Shown in pieces: positions 39,871 to 51,711 of a stretch of DNA of 64,000 nt. A program made the position numbers and the translations under genes. The stretch spans positions 19,081,501 through 19,145,500 of the forward strand of contig CM051460.1 in assembly GCA_028095005.1 (NCBI GenBank), written 5' to 3'. The notes under the pieces are model-generated. The model saw only the letters and a program-made list of their open reading frames with translations. It ran no database searches and had not been told where the DNA came from. The number at the start of each line of letters is the position of its first letter. Within the stretch, counting starts at the first letter, position 1. The DNA comes from Rhynchospora pubera (taxonomy: Eukaryota > Streptophyta > Magnoliopsida > Poales > Cyperaceae).

Positions 39871-41407
39871 TGATGGACGAAGGCAACCTGGGCCGGACTT
39901 TGTAGGTCTTGTATCTTTAATTTTATGCAACCGTAATTAGATTTTGTTATTTCCATAAAAGTGCTTATGTAATAAGTATAAAAGGAGGCGACAAGTGTAA
40001 AAGTCGGAATAGAAAATTGATTAGTATTCGGCGGCAGCCATTTGCTTAATTTGAGAATCTATGTGATATCAACTAAAATTCCTCTATTCCGTATTTTTTT
40101 TCTTTCTCTATCGTTCGTGCATCATTTGGTATCAGAGCCAGGTTGACGGATGTGAATCGTGGTCATGGTAGAGGTCGTGGCCGAAGAGGTCGGGGTCATA
40201 GAGTCAACCTAAACCTCGAAGAAGAAGAGCCGCGCCGCCAGGACCAGCGAGATCTAGAGATTGCTGCAATGGAAAGACGAATCCGAGAGTTAAAGCACCA
40301 ACTCACAGAGGCAAGGATGATCTCTACAAATGGAGAAGAAGGAGAGGAGTCAGAGACCCTCGACTCTTCTAAAGCAGGCGCCAACTCCACTCATGGAGTT
40401 GTTGCACAATTTGAGACTAATCAAAACCAAGACCGCCAAATGAGGCATGGTCCTTCAAGAAACATATCTTGTGGAAATCGATATCGCCGATCGAGGCATG
40501 ATTATTCCACAAGTAACAATCGTGTGAGTCGAGATCGTCGAACGAGGCACGATTCATCGAGCTTCATTGACTTTTCTGAATGTGTTGTGAATGAAAGTGT
40601 ATCGTTTGATTCGTCACCGATCTTTGATAAGTATCCCGACAATGATGATGGCGATGGCGATATATTTATTGGGACGAGTAAGATCGAGATAAATGTGGAG
40701 CTTTTTGATGGTCCCATATCTTTGTTGAAGAGAATTTTGATAACTTATCGCTGCTTCCAATCTATCCTACTTTTCTTGTAAAGAGTTCAATTTTGGAGAG
40801 TAGTTCTTTAGAAATAACCGGGTGTAATGTTCGAGCTAGAAACTTTGCATTTAATTAACAGCGGGATCATGAGTTCAGAATTTAGCGACCCATTCTTGCA
40901 ACCAAGCCCTTAAAAATAAATGCAAGATATTTTATATTCTTGAGCGGTTGCAATTTTCAGTTTTATATTGTTTTTGATCAAATAGAAGAATTGTGTGCGA
41001 GATTACCTGTTTGTGGATTACACCACTCGATTCTAGTGTGCCGATCCGATTTGAGTGATGCATCATCTGAAGTAGACGATGAAGTGGGAGATTTAAGGAC
41101 GAATCTTTTTCTTAGGGGGAGAATGATGGACGAAGGCAATCTGATTTTGGAGGCCTTGTATCTTTAATTTTATGCAATCGTAATTAGATTTTGTTATTTC
41201 TATAAAAGTGCTTATGTACTAAGTATGAAAGAAGGCAACATGTGTAAAAGTCAGAACAGAAAATTGATTAGTATTCGATGGCAACCATTTGCTTAGTGAT
41301 TAGTATTCGATGGCATCCATTTGCTTAATTTCAAAATCTGTGTGATCTCAACTAAAATCTCTTTATTCGTTCTTTTTTCTTTGTCTTTCTCTATCGTTCA
41401 TGCATCA
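39871..41407 (+). mobile_element. Small nonautonomous LTR element, left member
   Basis: LTRs of 254 and 284 bp begin TGATGGACGAAGGCAA and end GTGCATCA or ATGCATCA. The primer-binding site TGGTATCAGAGCC begins at 40127. The polypurine tract AGGGGGAGAA lies just before the 3' LTR (41114-41123). The 3' LTR is longer because GATTAGTATTCGATGGCA-CCATTTGCTTA is duplicated in tandem (41266-41327). LTR divergence of roughly one tenth by eye suggests an old copy. Confidence 0.8.
40143..40781 (+). CDS. Gag-like fragment of the left small LTR element
   Basis: An open frame of 212 codons starts right after the primer-binding site. It has no ATG at its beginning; the first in-frame ATG is near 40269. It encodes an Arg/Gly-rich head (GRGRGRRGRGH), a charged coiled-coil-like stretch (RDLEIAAMERRIRELKHQL) like the N-terminus of plant Ty3-type Gag, and Ser/Arg-rich and Asp-rich parts (FDKYPDNDDGDGD). 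The true capsid, zinc knuckle, protease and polymerase are absent. It may encode nothing useful. Confidence 0.45.
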   Translation: MTDVNRGHGRGRGRRGRGHRVNLNLEEEEPRRQDQRDLEIAAMERRIRELKHQLTEARMISTNGEEGEESETLDSSKAGANSTHGVVAQFETNQNQDRQMRHGPSRNISCGNRYRRSRHDYSTSNNRVSRDRRTRHDSSSFIDFSECVVNESVSFDSSPIFDKYPDNDDGDGDIFIGTSKIEINVELFDGPISLLKRILITYRCFQSILLFL

Positions 41408-41414
41408 TTCCAAA

Positions 41415-43108
41415 TGATACACGAACAATAGAAAAAGATAATGAAAAAATACGAACAAGAGAGATTTTGATTGAGATCACACAGATTCTTAGATTTTTTT
41501 ATAAAGTTTAATTCTCGAAACATAACTTCTTTTCTTACAATTGAATCATCTATATATAGTTTCATAATAATCAAAATCCTGATACATTTTCTAATTCAAC
41601 ATATTAAAATTCAAATAAATAATATGAAAATAAATAGAAATATGCTAATTAAAATTTGGAAATAAATAATATGAAAATAAATAGAAATATTCTAATTAAA
41701 ACTTGAAAATAAATTATATGAAAATAAATATAAATAGGCTCATTTTGATGGTTTTCTTTCTGACATCATTCTCCCTTCCTATGAAAAAGATTCGTCCTCG
41801 AATCTGCCACTTCATCCTCTACTTCAGATGATGCATCACTCAAATCGGATCGAGAGACTAGGATCGAGTGGTGTAATCCACAAACAGGTAATCTCGCACA
41901 TAATTCTTTTATTTGATCAAAATAATACAAACCTGAGAATTGCAACCGCTCAAGAATATAAAATATTTTGCATTTGCTTTCAAGGGGCTTGGTTGTAAGA
42001 ATGAGCCGCTAAATTTTAAACTCATGATCTCGCTGTTAATTAAATACAAAGTTTCCAGTTCGAGCATTACACCCGTTATTTCTAAAGAACTACTCTCCAA
42101 GGTTGAACTCTTTACAAGGATAGTAGGACATATTGGGAGCAGCGATAAATTATCAAAATTCTCTTCAACAAAGATATGGGACCATCAAAAAGCTCCACAT
42201 TTATCTCTATCTCACTCGTCCCAATAAATACATCGCCATCGCCATCGTCATCATTGGGGTACTTATCAAACATCGGTGGCCAATTAAACGATACACTTTC
42301 ATTCAAAACACATTCATAAAAATTAATGAAGCTCGATGAATCGTGCCTCGTTCGATGATCTCGACTCACACGATTGTTACTTGTGGAATAATCATGCCTC
42401 AATCGGCGATCTCGATTCCCACAAGATATGCTTCTCGAAGGACCATGCCTCATTTGGCGGTCTTGGTTTCGATTAGTCTCAAATTGTGCAACAACTCCAT
42501 GAGCGGAGTTGGCGTCTGCTTCAGAAGAGTCGAGGGTCTCTGACTCCTCTCCTTCTTCTCCATTTGTAGAGATCATCCTTGCCTCTGCGAGTTGGCACTC
42601 TAACTCTCAGATCCGTCTTTTCATTACAGCAATATCTAGATCTCGCTGGTCCTGGCGGCACAACTCTTCTTCTTCGAGGTTGAGGTCGACTCCGCGACCC
42701 CGACCTCCTCGGCCACAACCTCTACCATGACCACGATTCACATCCGCTATCCTGGACTCTGATATCAAATGATAGACGAACAATAGAGAAAGATAATGGA
42801 AAAATATGAACAAGAGAGATTTTAATTGAGATCACACAGACTCTCAGATTTTTTATAAAATTTAATTCTCAAAACATAACTTCTTCTCTTACAATTGAAT
42901 CATCTATATATAGTTGCATAATAATCAAAATCCTAATAAATTTTCTAATTCAACATATTAAAAATTAAAAATAAATAATATAGAAATAAATAGAAATATG
43001 CTAATTAAAACTTGGAAATAAATAATATGGAAATAATTAGAAATATTCTAATTAAAACTTGAAAATAAATAGAAATATACTAATTTTGATGGTTTTCTTT
43101 CTTGCTCA
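41415..43108 (-). mobile_element. Small nonautonomous LTR element, right member (inverted)
   Basis: Read on the minus strand, the 5' LTR (43108-42771) is followed by a degenerate primer-binding site (TGATATCAGAGTCC), a gag-like frame matching the left member, a purine tract (GGAAGGGAGAA) and the 3' LTR (41768-41415). The LTR U3 carries TTTCTATTTATTTCYATATT repeats not found in the left member. Confidence 0.75.
42112..42730 (-). pseudogene. Gag-like fragment of the right small LTR element
   Basis: Minus-strand frames reproduce the product at 40143-40781 (GRGCGRGGRGRGVDLNLEEE, then MISTNGEEGEESETLDSSEA and FDKYPNDDDGDGD) but in two frames, so a shift lies near 42580-42610. Nonfunctional. Confidence 0.6.
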
Positions 43109-43113
43109 TTAGT

Positions 43114-45597
43114 GATAAGTTTAGTTTATCGTAACCTAATTAGAGCTCCGATATGCTTCATGCTTCGTTCCTGTTACGGAGTCTAGGGTGAGAAAAAAAA
43201 CTCATAACTCCTTAGCTTATTCAAATTCGATTCAGAAAACTTCGATTATAACTCAAGGCAATTGAACTTGAATTATAAGAGTTGAACTAACTCAGTTGGC
43301 TGACGAATCAAATTTGTGAGCCGACTCGAGAGTTGAAGATTATAAGTTTAACTCAACTCGCAACATGTGAGTTGAATCGTAATATCATACAATTCTATTT
43401 CAGAAAATATTATCAAAAGAATTTAAGAGTATCAAAATTTATAGATTAATTATAAGATTTTTTTCTTTAATACTTTTTTAGATAGATATAACATAAGACA
43501 GATAGAAATTCAAAACATATTTTACTCCAAATCAATGAAATTTTAAAGGACATGTTATTCAAACTAGCTCTTGATTCATGAGCCAGCTCGAATTTGAGCT
43601 AGTTTAAAATGCTCGAAAAAGCTTCTATAACTCGGCTAAAGCCCACACAACTTACCGCCGAGCCAAGTTTTGTCCACAACTTTCTCGAACTCGATTCATA
43701 TATAACCCTAGTCGGGGTCTAGTAAATATAACTACATTGATTTGCTAGTCAAAATCATTTTAATTAGCAAAAAAACATCTGAAGTCATTTATACGATGTA
43801 TATTTAAGATTCTTGCAGAAAAATTACTCCATGAAATAAATGTTGGTACTTTTCTCTTGAGGATTAATATTTTTGTTAATTGAAGATTATTTTGTATCCA
43901 AACAGTTCGTTTATATTTTGTTTTAACTTAATTAAATTTATTTTGGATAAAATAATTGGGTTCTTCGTTTTGTTTAATTTGTTCAGTCTAATTTGACAAA
44001 GAAAACCAAATTAAGCAAAAATTAATGCATATTATGTTGGTATTATAAAATACATACGTTCGTAAATAATTTATTATGAAGTTAATAAAAGTGTTTGTGA
44101 TCATAAATTGACATTTTCTTTCGGCTAAATTAAATTTGAAAAAAGTTTTATTTATAATTTGACTGTTGGGAGCATTCAGTATTTTGATTTATAATTATTG
44201 AATTCGAATAAAATTTTCGCTTAAGAAATAGTTTGATTGGAACGAAATGGACCTTGTAAAGACTAAGGACTCCCAGCTATATGTACGCACTTTACTAATT
44301 TTCGGCTATAAAATGAAGATTTATGGAACATGTTATGCTGTATTTATTGGTGGAATCAGAATTGATTTAGTTACGAAATCATACTAGTTTTGCATTTAGA
44401 CACGTTGCAGGTATATATCAAACTTGATATAAAACTTTATAATATTTTTGTCATCTATTAAAATAAGCAGCTGAATCAATTAAGGTAGTTCTGATTATTT
44501 ACAAATTTATATAAACATTTATTCTCCTCATAAATCTAATTAAATAATTAAACAATAAGTATTAAACTTAAAATTATAAATTAAAAAAGGTCATATTCGT
44601 CCATTGAATTGTTAAAAATAAAAAAGTTGGAGATCAAATATTTGAATTAATTATTATAGAATTCACTGATAGTGATATAATTTTATTATGTGACAACACT
44701 CAACTTCTCACTATTATTAAAACTAATTAAGTATTTGTGTGACAAAATTTATAGGATTGCTTTCCCTTTTTTTTTTTTAAAAAAAAGGCTGGGTCAAAGC
44801 ATTCAAATTTTTTCGCTTCAAAAATCAACTTCCTCTAACCGATTTCAGGACCTGTGACCTCTACTCAAAATACATTATTCTTTGGCACTAGAACAAAATT
44901 AATTCTCAAAATTTGAAGACTATTATTGTGTTTCCATATACACAAAAGTCAAATTGACATAGAAATTTTTTATTCTTCCTAGAATTAAGATTAAATTGTT
45001 CAAAGTTTTAATTCCCTTAATGATTTTTTAACTGACTCGAATTTTATTTTCCTCTGTATTAATATAGCAAGAGTCATATCCATATATAATTATAAGTTTA
45101 TAACCTTCTAATTTGCAAGTGCTTTGGAGTTAAAATTACTCTGTTTATTTGTAATACACACTCTATGTCATGGTTTCCTGGCTTCTAGAGGGCAAAATTT
45201 ACCAGAAAAGAACTAATTAAACATTTAAACCGAGCGCTTGAAAAGGTTTCTTTTCCCGTGAAATACAAAATTTTTCCATGCATTGTTTGGTTGGAAACTT
45301 GGAAATGACTTCATATGATATCACGGGAACGACCAAAGATGTGTTTCCTATTTTGCAACATACATAAGTGACGATCTCACGGTATAAAAAAACCTTTCGA
45401 AACTGTCGGTAGAGATACAGTCTTCCTTTCTTTAAAACATTACGAAAGAAAAGTTCTATATCAACCGTCATGACGGCTAATAAAATAATAATTAACTGAA
45501 GCTGCAGCATCTCATTGTCGGCATAATCTCAAACCATAAAAAAAATGATGATATGCGAAAACAGTTTGAATCAATATTATTATGAACAAAAATGCCC
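43114..45597. other. AT-rich intergenic stretch, nothing recognised
   Basis: There are no genes. The left 500 bases hold GAGTTGAA/GAACTCGA-rich words (43240-43700) that resemble old repeat debris. Confidence 0.4.
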
Positions 45598-45938
45598 CAC
45601 TTTATTTTTTTTATTTTAAATTTAAAAATTAAATATAATCATCTGATCCAAACTGTTGAGCTTGTTCATTTTAACGATGGATGCATTGTCATAAAATTTT
45701 ATAATTTTTGAAGTTTATTTAATACTTGATCAAAAGGTCAAAAATGCACGAATCAAAATAACTAAAATAGATTAATTCTAATATGTCCATTTTTCAACCT
45801 CTTGATCAAGTATCAAATATACTTTAAAAATAATGAAATTTTAGGACAACACGTTCATTGTTAAAATGAACAAAATCAATGGTTCGGATCGGATGATTAT
45901 ATTTTAAAATTTTAAATTTAAAATAGAAAAGTAAAGTG
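45598..45938. mobile_element. Palindromic MITE with CACTTTA ends
   Basis: Left CACTTTATTTTTTTTATTTT and right, in reverse complement, CACTTTACTTTTCTATTTTA. The arms share ATAATCATCYGATCC and TTGATCAAG words. Relative of 14436-14764. Confidence 0.6.
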
Positions 45939-48086
45939 TGACAGTTATAGAAAAAAAATGTGACAGAAACTTGCTCATTTATTATATAGAGAAAATTAAA
46001 CCTATAAATATTTTTGCCGTGCTCTGCCACATATGTGCATTTTCGTCTTTTATTTTTCCCTCACATTTAGCAGAATTTGATGATGATGTCTCTCCCTTCA
46101 TTTGAAAGAGACTCTTTTGATGTGCTCAATTTGATATGGCATGACGTAATGTTTAAATATTCTTATTTGTTTATCTTTGATAGTACTGAAATTTTGGGAT
46201 TCTCTCAAGAATTTTCACATGAGAAACTCTAACTGAGATAACCAAAATTAAAGTAAATAATGCAATCAATATAGTTTCTTTTAACTATAATTTCAAAATT
46301 CTTGATTAAACTGAGTTATCTCTACTAATAAATGCATGAATTCAAAAGGTGTTACTAGCGTGCTAACACATGTTTCTGTCATTCGATCAATTTGATATGT
46401 TGTTAGATATCAATCGTTAGATGAATCAATAATATGTTTTCGTTTTTCATCTTATAAGATAATAAATTGAACACATGATAAAATGAACAATATATCTTTA
46501 TTATCTAATATTTTTTTTATTTGTCTATATATGAGTACATCTTTTTGCCGGTGGTGAGATCACATACTTACATACATCCTAATTCTCTATAAAATATTGA
46601 AAAATTCTAATGCCGAATGTCAATTCGTTCCATTCACTTTCTTATAAATACCATAATAAATTATATATTACTTTACATTAAACCAAACTAATCACTTTTA
46701 AGTACATGCAAAGTATATACTAGTTAGCACAACAACCTTACTATTTTCCACATATTAAAAATAAATTAACAAATTGAATCTGCTATATACTCAATCAAGA
46801 AAATATTAAAAAATTTGGTTATCTCCTTTCACTATGATCACCAACTCCTTTTTAACCAGATGTGATATGGCACAAACAAAGTTCCTTAATTATAAATATA
46901 AATTGCTTATAAAGAGAATATATATCCAATTCTCGCATATAATGATAAAAAAGTACTTTTCATAAGCTTATTTATGTCAAAGACATATTGAAGATAAATT
47001 ATGTAAACACAATATTTATCCAAACTTTTAGCAAATGATAATAAAAAAACTAGCTAACTAACTTGCTAATTGACTATCTAAAACAATGATTATAACTAAA
47101 GCCTTTGACAAATATCAGCCACTGGATCTTAGGTTTTTAATCTCGAATTATTCTGACCGATCGATCGCATATGGTAGCTCAAAATCTCCTCTCTTTTCGT
47201 TCCCTCTACAATCCGGTCTCCATCTCCGTTCATATCGTCACTCAAAATCTCTCTCTCTTGCTTTTCTCCGCCGTCGTCTGGATTCTGGCTTTCTCCCTCG
47301 GTCCCTCGCCCTTGCTTTTAAGCATCGCCTTTCCCAACCAATTTGTGGGTTTCTGAGTGGTGTTGGTGAAGGAGACATCAGACAAGGCCTGTAACAACTT
47401 CTAGCTGTGGTTTGCTTGTTGCCTTGGTTGATTGAGGTATTCTTCATTTTCTGCACTTTTATTTGATTTTCTTTGACATGGTATCAGTCAGATAACACTG
47501 GTTTCCCGTTCTGGTACAAACCCTAACTCTGTCAGGGACTTTTTTTGGAATTTGACTGATTTGGTGGGTGAAATGTAAATTCGTAATTTGGTGTTGTTAC
47601 TAGTTAGAACGGCTTAACAGAACATTTTTACGACTATATGGGTTCGGATCTAATTTTTGTTAGTGGATTGAATGTTAAATTGAATGGGTCCAGATCCTAA
47701 CCCATCGACCCAAATTGACTCATTCTGTCGGCATTCCCAATCCGAATATCCACTAGCCCGTTTATTTGGGTTGGAATTGTTGGACTAAGTTAATTACGAA
47801 TTACGATGGTACAAATTGATGACGCCCGAAATTAATTGTATAATAATTGTTGGAATAAAGATAAATTATCATTGATCAATAAAATCTGCCGATTTTCTTT
47901 TTTAAAAAAATACCGAGTAGATATTTTCTGCTAAACGTATTTCCGTACAAGTGTATTTGCTGCATATTTTTAAGCAAAAAGTTTACCGAAATTTTAACAA
48001 GAGTTCAGCAAAGTATTTTCTATATAAATGATATCAATAATTCCTTAGAACTAAGTAATCAACTTAATTATAAGAGGATGGTAATA
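45939..48086. other. Intergenic stretch with a possible LTR-like segment
   Basis: Mostly featureless AT-rich DNA. Around 47160-47500 a CT-rich, coding-looking stretch is followed by TTTGACATGGTATCAGTCAG, which resembles an LTR end plus tRNA-Met primer-binding site. No second LTR or pol gene follows, so at best this is a relic. Confidence 0.3.
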
Positions 48087-48770
48087 CCACAATTTTTTTT
48101 TTATCTGAAGTTGTCGCAAACTATTTCTTCATCATGCTTAAAAATTTAAACTTCAAATGTCGAATTATCTTATTCAATTTCATAAGAGATGTGTAGTTTA
48201 TAATTTTCTAAATTTGGAGCTCATTTAATATTAAGACAAGAGGTCAAAAAAATAAACATATTAAAATTAATCAATCATAATTTGAGTAATGCTAGAGTCG
48301 AACATATTTGATGTCAAACTTGATTTGTACCTCAACTATTGAAATTTCAAATGGTTAGTCCGAATAACTTAATGTGATCTTTGTATTTATATTTAAAATA
48401 TTCTTGTAGACCAAATTTTTCAAAAAAAAAAATTAATTAAAAACACAATATATGATCTATATGAAGATATTTTATTATGAAGACAAAAATTGATCAGTTC
48501 GGAATTGATCATTGTAATCTCGATTGATATTTCATCGCATTTGATGGACACACAATCAAACATGCATGTTAGATTCTAGCATTACGTTTATAATTTTACC
48601 ATATTCATTTGTTTATGGTCAATTGGTCTAATATTAAATGAATTTTAAAAATTATAAAGCTATATGAAATTACATCTTTAATGAAATTGAACAAAATCAA
48701 TAATTTAGATTTGATGCTTGAATTTTAAAATTTGAAATGTAAATAATGAAGTAATATTGTGACAATTTGT
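48087..48770. mobile_element. Palindromic MITE interrupted by another MITE
   Basis: The left arm (CCACAA ... GTTGTCGCAAACTATTTCTTC) and the right arm in reverse complement (CCACAAATTGTCACAATATT) frame the element. The arms hold TTCAATTTCATNAAAGATG blocks as in the 14436 group. The inner element at 48286-48585 splits it. Confidence 0.6.
48286..48585. mobile_element. Inner MITE with GTAATGCTAGA ends
   Basis: 300 bp, left GTAATGCTAGAGTC and right in reverse complement GTAATGCTAGAATCTAACAT. Same group as 36948-37366. No clean TSD could be settled. Confidence 0.6.
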
Positions 48771-51568
48771 GGTAAAAAAAAAAAAACTCATGGCTTTGAA
48801 AGCCTACTCATAATAATAAAACATAAAATAAAAACAAGATATTAATTAATGAAAGAAGCTAACAATGAATTAGTAACAGTGAATGTCAACGATTATGATA
48901 ATGCAACGATTATTCTACTACTTTGATATGGCTTCATGATATATATTTTTTTCGTGGTTTCTTGTGGCTGTAGTTTCTTCAAACTTTTGGTGATATAAAT
49001 CAAATTAATAGGCCGATGAACAAAGTTGCTTCCCATTCAAAGTTTGGCAAGAGTTGATCTGTACGTATCTTCGTAATAAATAAATAAACAAACATAAGCC
49101 AATCAAAACAGGTCATTTATATTGACTAATATAATACAAAACTAAAATCACTAAAAACTAAAAAAAAAATGAAAAATTAATCGCAGCGACCCCTTATAAA
49201 ATCATAAAACCAAAATGGATTTGTAAACTTCAAACAAAAGCAGAAGAGCTGGGTCAGAACCTCTACAAAGAATTGGACACTGTCAAAACTTATGCAGGAA
49301 GTTTTTTTTTTAAAAAAAAAAAAAAAAAACTATCTAGCAACTATTGCTGGAAGTTACATTCATTAGTTACAAGATTATAATACCGCTAGTTATTGAAATC
49401 TTACATATATATGTTAAAAGAAAATTAGCATAATGTGCAATATATTTTTATTTCTTTTATGCTCTCACCGGGAATTAGCTAGACCCATTTTTAAAAAAAA
49501 AAATAAATAAAATCATTGATTGAATTTGTACTGGACTTTCAATGTTTGTTTCTCAATTTAATACTTTAAAATTAACTATATATCATTGATTGAATTTGTA
49601 TTGGTGTACGAGAGGTTTTATAGGATAATTCCCCGATGCAAACAATTCAAATTTCCTAATCATTAATATTGTAACACGCCGCATGTATGGCAATTGCAAA
49701 TGCAGGGTATATAATTCAATACATATAAATTCAAGTATATATTAGTGATCAAATTATTACATCTTCCCACGGTTATGAGTTTCAGTTTGTCGATTAACAT
49801 ATTGGTCCATTTAAAACTAATTCAATTATGTGTTTTATGGTTGATATCTGAAACTTTTAGTTTCAAGGTAATGTAGCGCATAGCACTGCCAAATATCAAT
49901 ACATAGCTAACAGAAATTTCAGCCATAGAAACATGACAAGCATACTTTCCAAACCATGCATATGTACAGAAAGCAATTTGTATTGAACAGAGTACATGTA
50001 GATATAAAAACTTACAGGTGAAACTTACAAAACATTAATCATAGCATGAAAAACTAAATTGTAAATACACTATTAAGATTATATATAATAAAGGAATAAT
50101 CGATGACGCGCATCGACGGTTCTAAACGACGTATTCTAATTTTTTTTTTATATTTTGATATTATACGTATTCTTAAATTCTACAATTGTCAAATTATTTG
50201 AACATTGAAACTTGGCTTGGTATTTCATCAACTATTTTTTTTTGTTCAACTTTGGGAATAATACAATAATGTTAGACTTTAGAATAGTTAAGAATAATAA
50301 TTTTATTAATTGAATGTTCAAAATCTTTGTATTTGCCTACATGGGCATTACCATTTCCACAGGACAGGTTTCAAAGCTAGAAACAATTTCCGATATTCAA
50401 TGTGCTGTTCATATATCTATCACTGGATAGGTTACATAGAAATGGTTTTTATTTTCTGCAGTCTTGAAACATATTTCTATCAATGTATTCACCAACAGAT
50501 GCATAACGTGTGTGTGTGTGGGTGTGGGGGGTGGGATAAATGTAAGCTAGCATGCATTTCTTGTCGCCTTTCTCTGTTTATTACTCATCATGCAATGCTC
50601 TTATTGTAGCCTGAAAAAAGCACGTAATTTTACGTCATTTCGAGCTCTCATGTACGTAGAAATTGCCTGCTAAATACAGGGCATATTATTAAGTAGCCTT
50701 TAGAGCTTTTTGTTGCTAACCATTAGTTTTGCAGAAGAAATTATAAAAATAAATTTCAGCTTCAGCTTCAGTAAACAAACAATACAATAAATTAATGTTA
50801 ATGAATGCCTTTCATAAGTTGTGATATATATATTCTTCTATATGACACAACAACACTTTTCTAGAACATTAATTCCTGAGAAGCTGCATAGCGACAGATA
50901 GATAATTTACGGCCTAGCATCCAATTAACGGCGTTTTAAAAGTCTTGGCACAATGCGATTTTACCAGCTCACAATATATATTGAACAGCACGGTCTGCAC
51001 GGACTGATCTCTCGCCGGCCCTTAATACCCTCGCACTTTTTAGTTGCCAGAATTTCCTAGTCCGCAATACCTGAGTGAAGATCAAATTCTTTTCTAGTAG
51101 AGGTCAAATATTAATGAACAATTTGACTGAAATATAGAGACATGATTCACAAAAAGGAAAAGGAAAATGAAAATTGGAAGGACATTCTAAAACTACGTAC
51201 CTTTCGGTGTTTCAAAGGGCATTCCTACATGTCGGGGCCATTTCATGTAATATTATTTAGTTCGAAGCATATCTGATCAGGAGGGCATGAGTATGACCTG
51301 AATAGAAATCGACTGTTGACAATAATTTGTCCGAGATCAAAATGGTGATTGACAGCAGCATGGACAGCATGACGTAATTCGGTGGAACCGCATCCTCTTC
51401 TTCTGTCACACGATGCGGCCCGTTCGATCGAGATCCAAGAACACGCAAAAGTAGGAATTAAGGAAAAACTGACAAAAATAATAGAAGCCTGCTATTTTCC
51501 TCAGCTGCCCGCATAAACAAAATAAAAGTCGAGAGAGGAAAACAAGAATTGCTTAGGGAATGCCTCCG
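48771..51568. other. AT-rich intergenic stretch
   Basis: No gene recognised. It contains a T-then-A run (49290-49329, able to fold) and a short GT/GGGT microsatellite (50507-50534). A minus-strand frame at 51448-51257 lacks an ATG. Confidence 0.4.
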
Positions 51569-51711
51569 TTACTCATTCACTCCTAATTTTTTTTTTTTGA
51601 GAATGACCAAACTATCCTCTCCTATTTTGTTTTTCTCAGATATTAGCACTAAAGAGAGGGTACTTTGGTCATTTCAAAAAAATTGGGAGTGAATGAGCAA
51701 TCAGGCGTGCC
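51569..51711. mobile_element. Short foldback MITE
   Basis: TACTCATTCACTCCTAATTT and, in reverse complement from the right, TGCTCATTCACTCCCAATTT, with matching GAATGACCAAA and ACCCTCTC blocks. About 140 bp in total. Confidence 0.65.

Larger units (their letters stand above)
39871..43108. mobile_element. Compound unit: two small LTR elements joined tail to tail
   Basis: The left member (39871-41407, plus) has LTRs at 39871-40124 and 41124-41407. The right member (41415-43108, minus) has LTRs at 42771-43108 and 41415-41768. The members share their U5 ends, primer-binding site and internal gag-like frame, but their U3 parts differ. The only 5-bp direct repeat at the borders is TTAGT (39866-39870 and 43109-43113), and it flanks the whole unit rather than either member. 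No pol genes are present, so both are nonautonomous (TRIM/LARD-like). Confidence 0.7.

Noticed and set aside
42521..42730. Plus-strand frames inside the right small LTR element
   Set aside because: Antisense shadows of the gag-like fragment.
47086..47394. CT-rich open frame followed by a GGTATCAG word, possibly an LTR with primer-binding site
   Set aside because: No second LTR, no gag or pol, and the primer site deviates (GTCAGA). Too weak to call an element.
51257..51448. Minus-strand 63-codon frame with a hydrophobic stretch
   Set aside because: It has no ATG at the start (begins with TTG), and I recognise no family.
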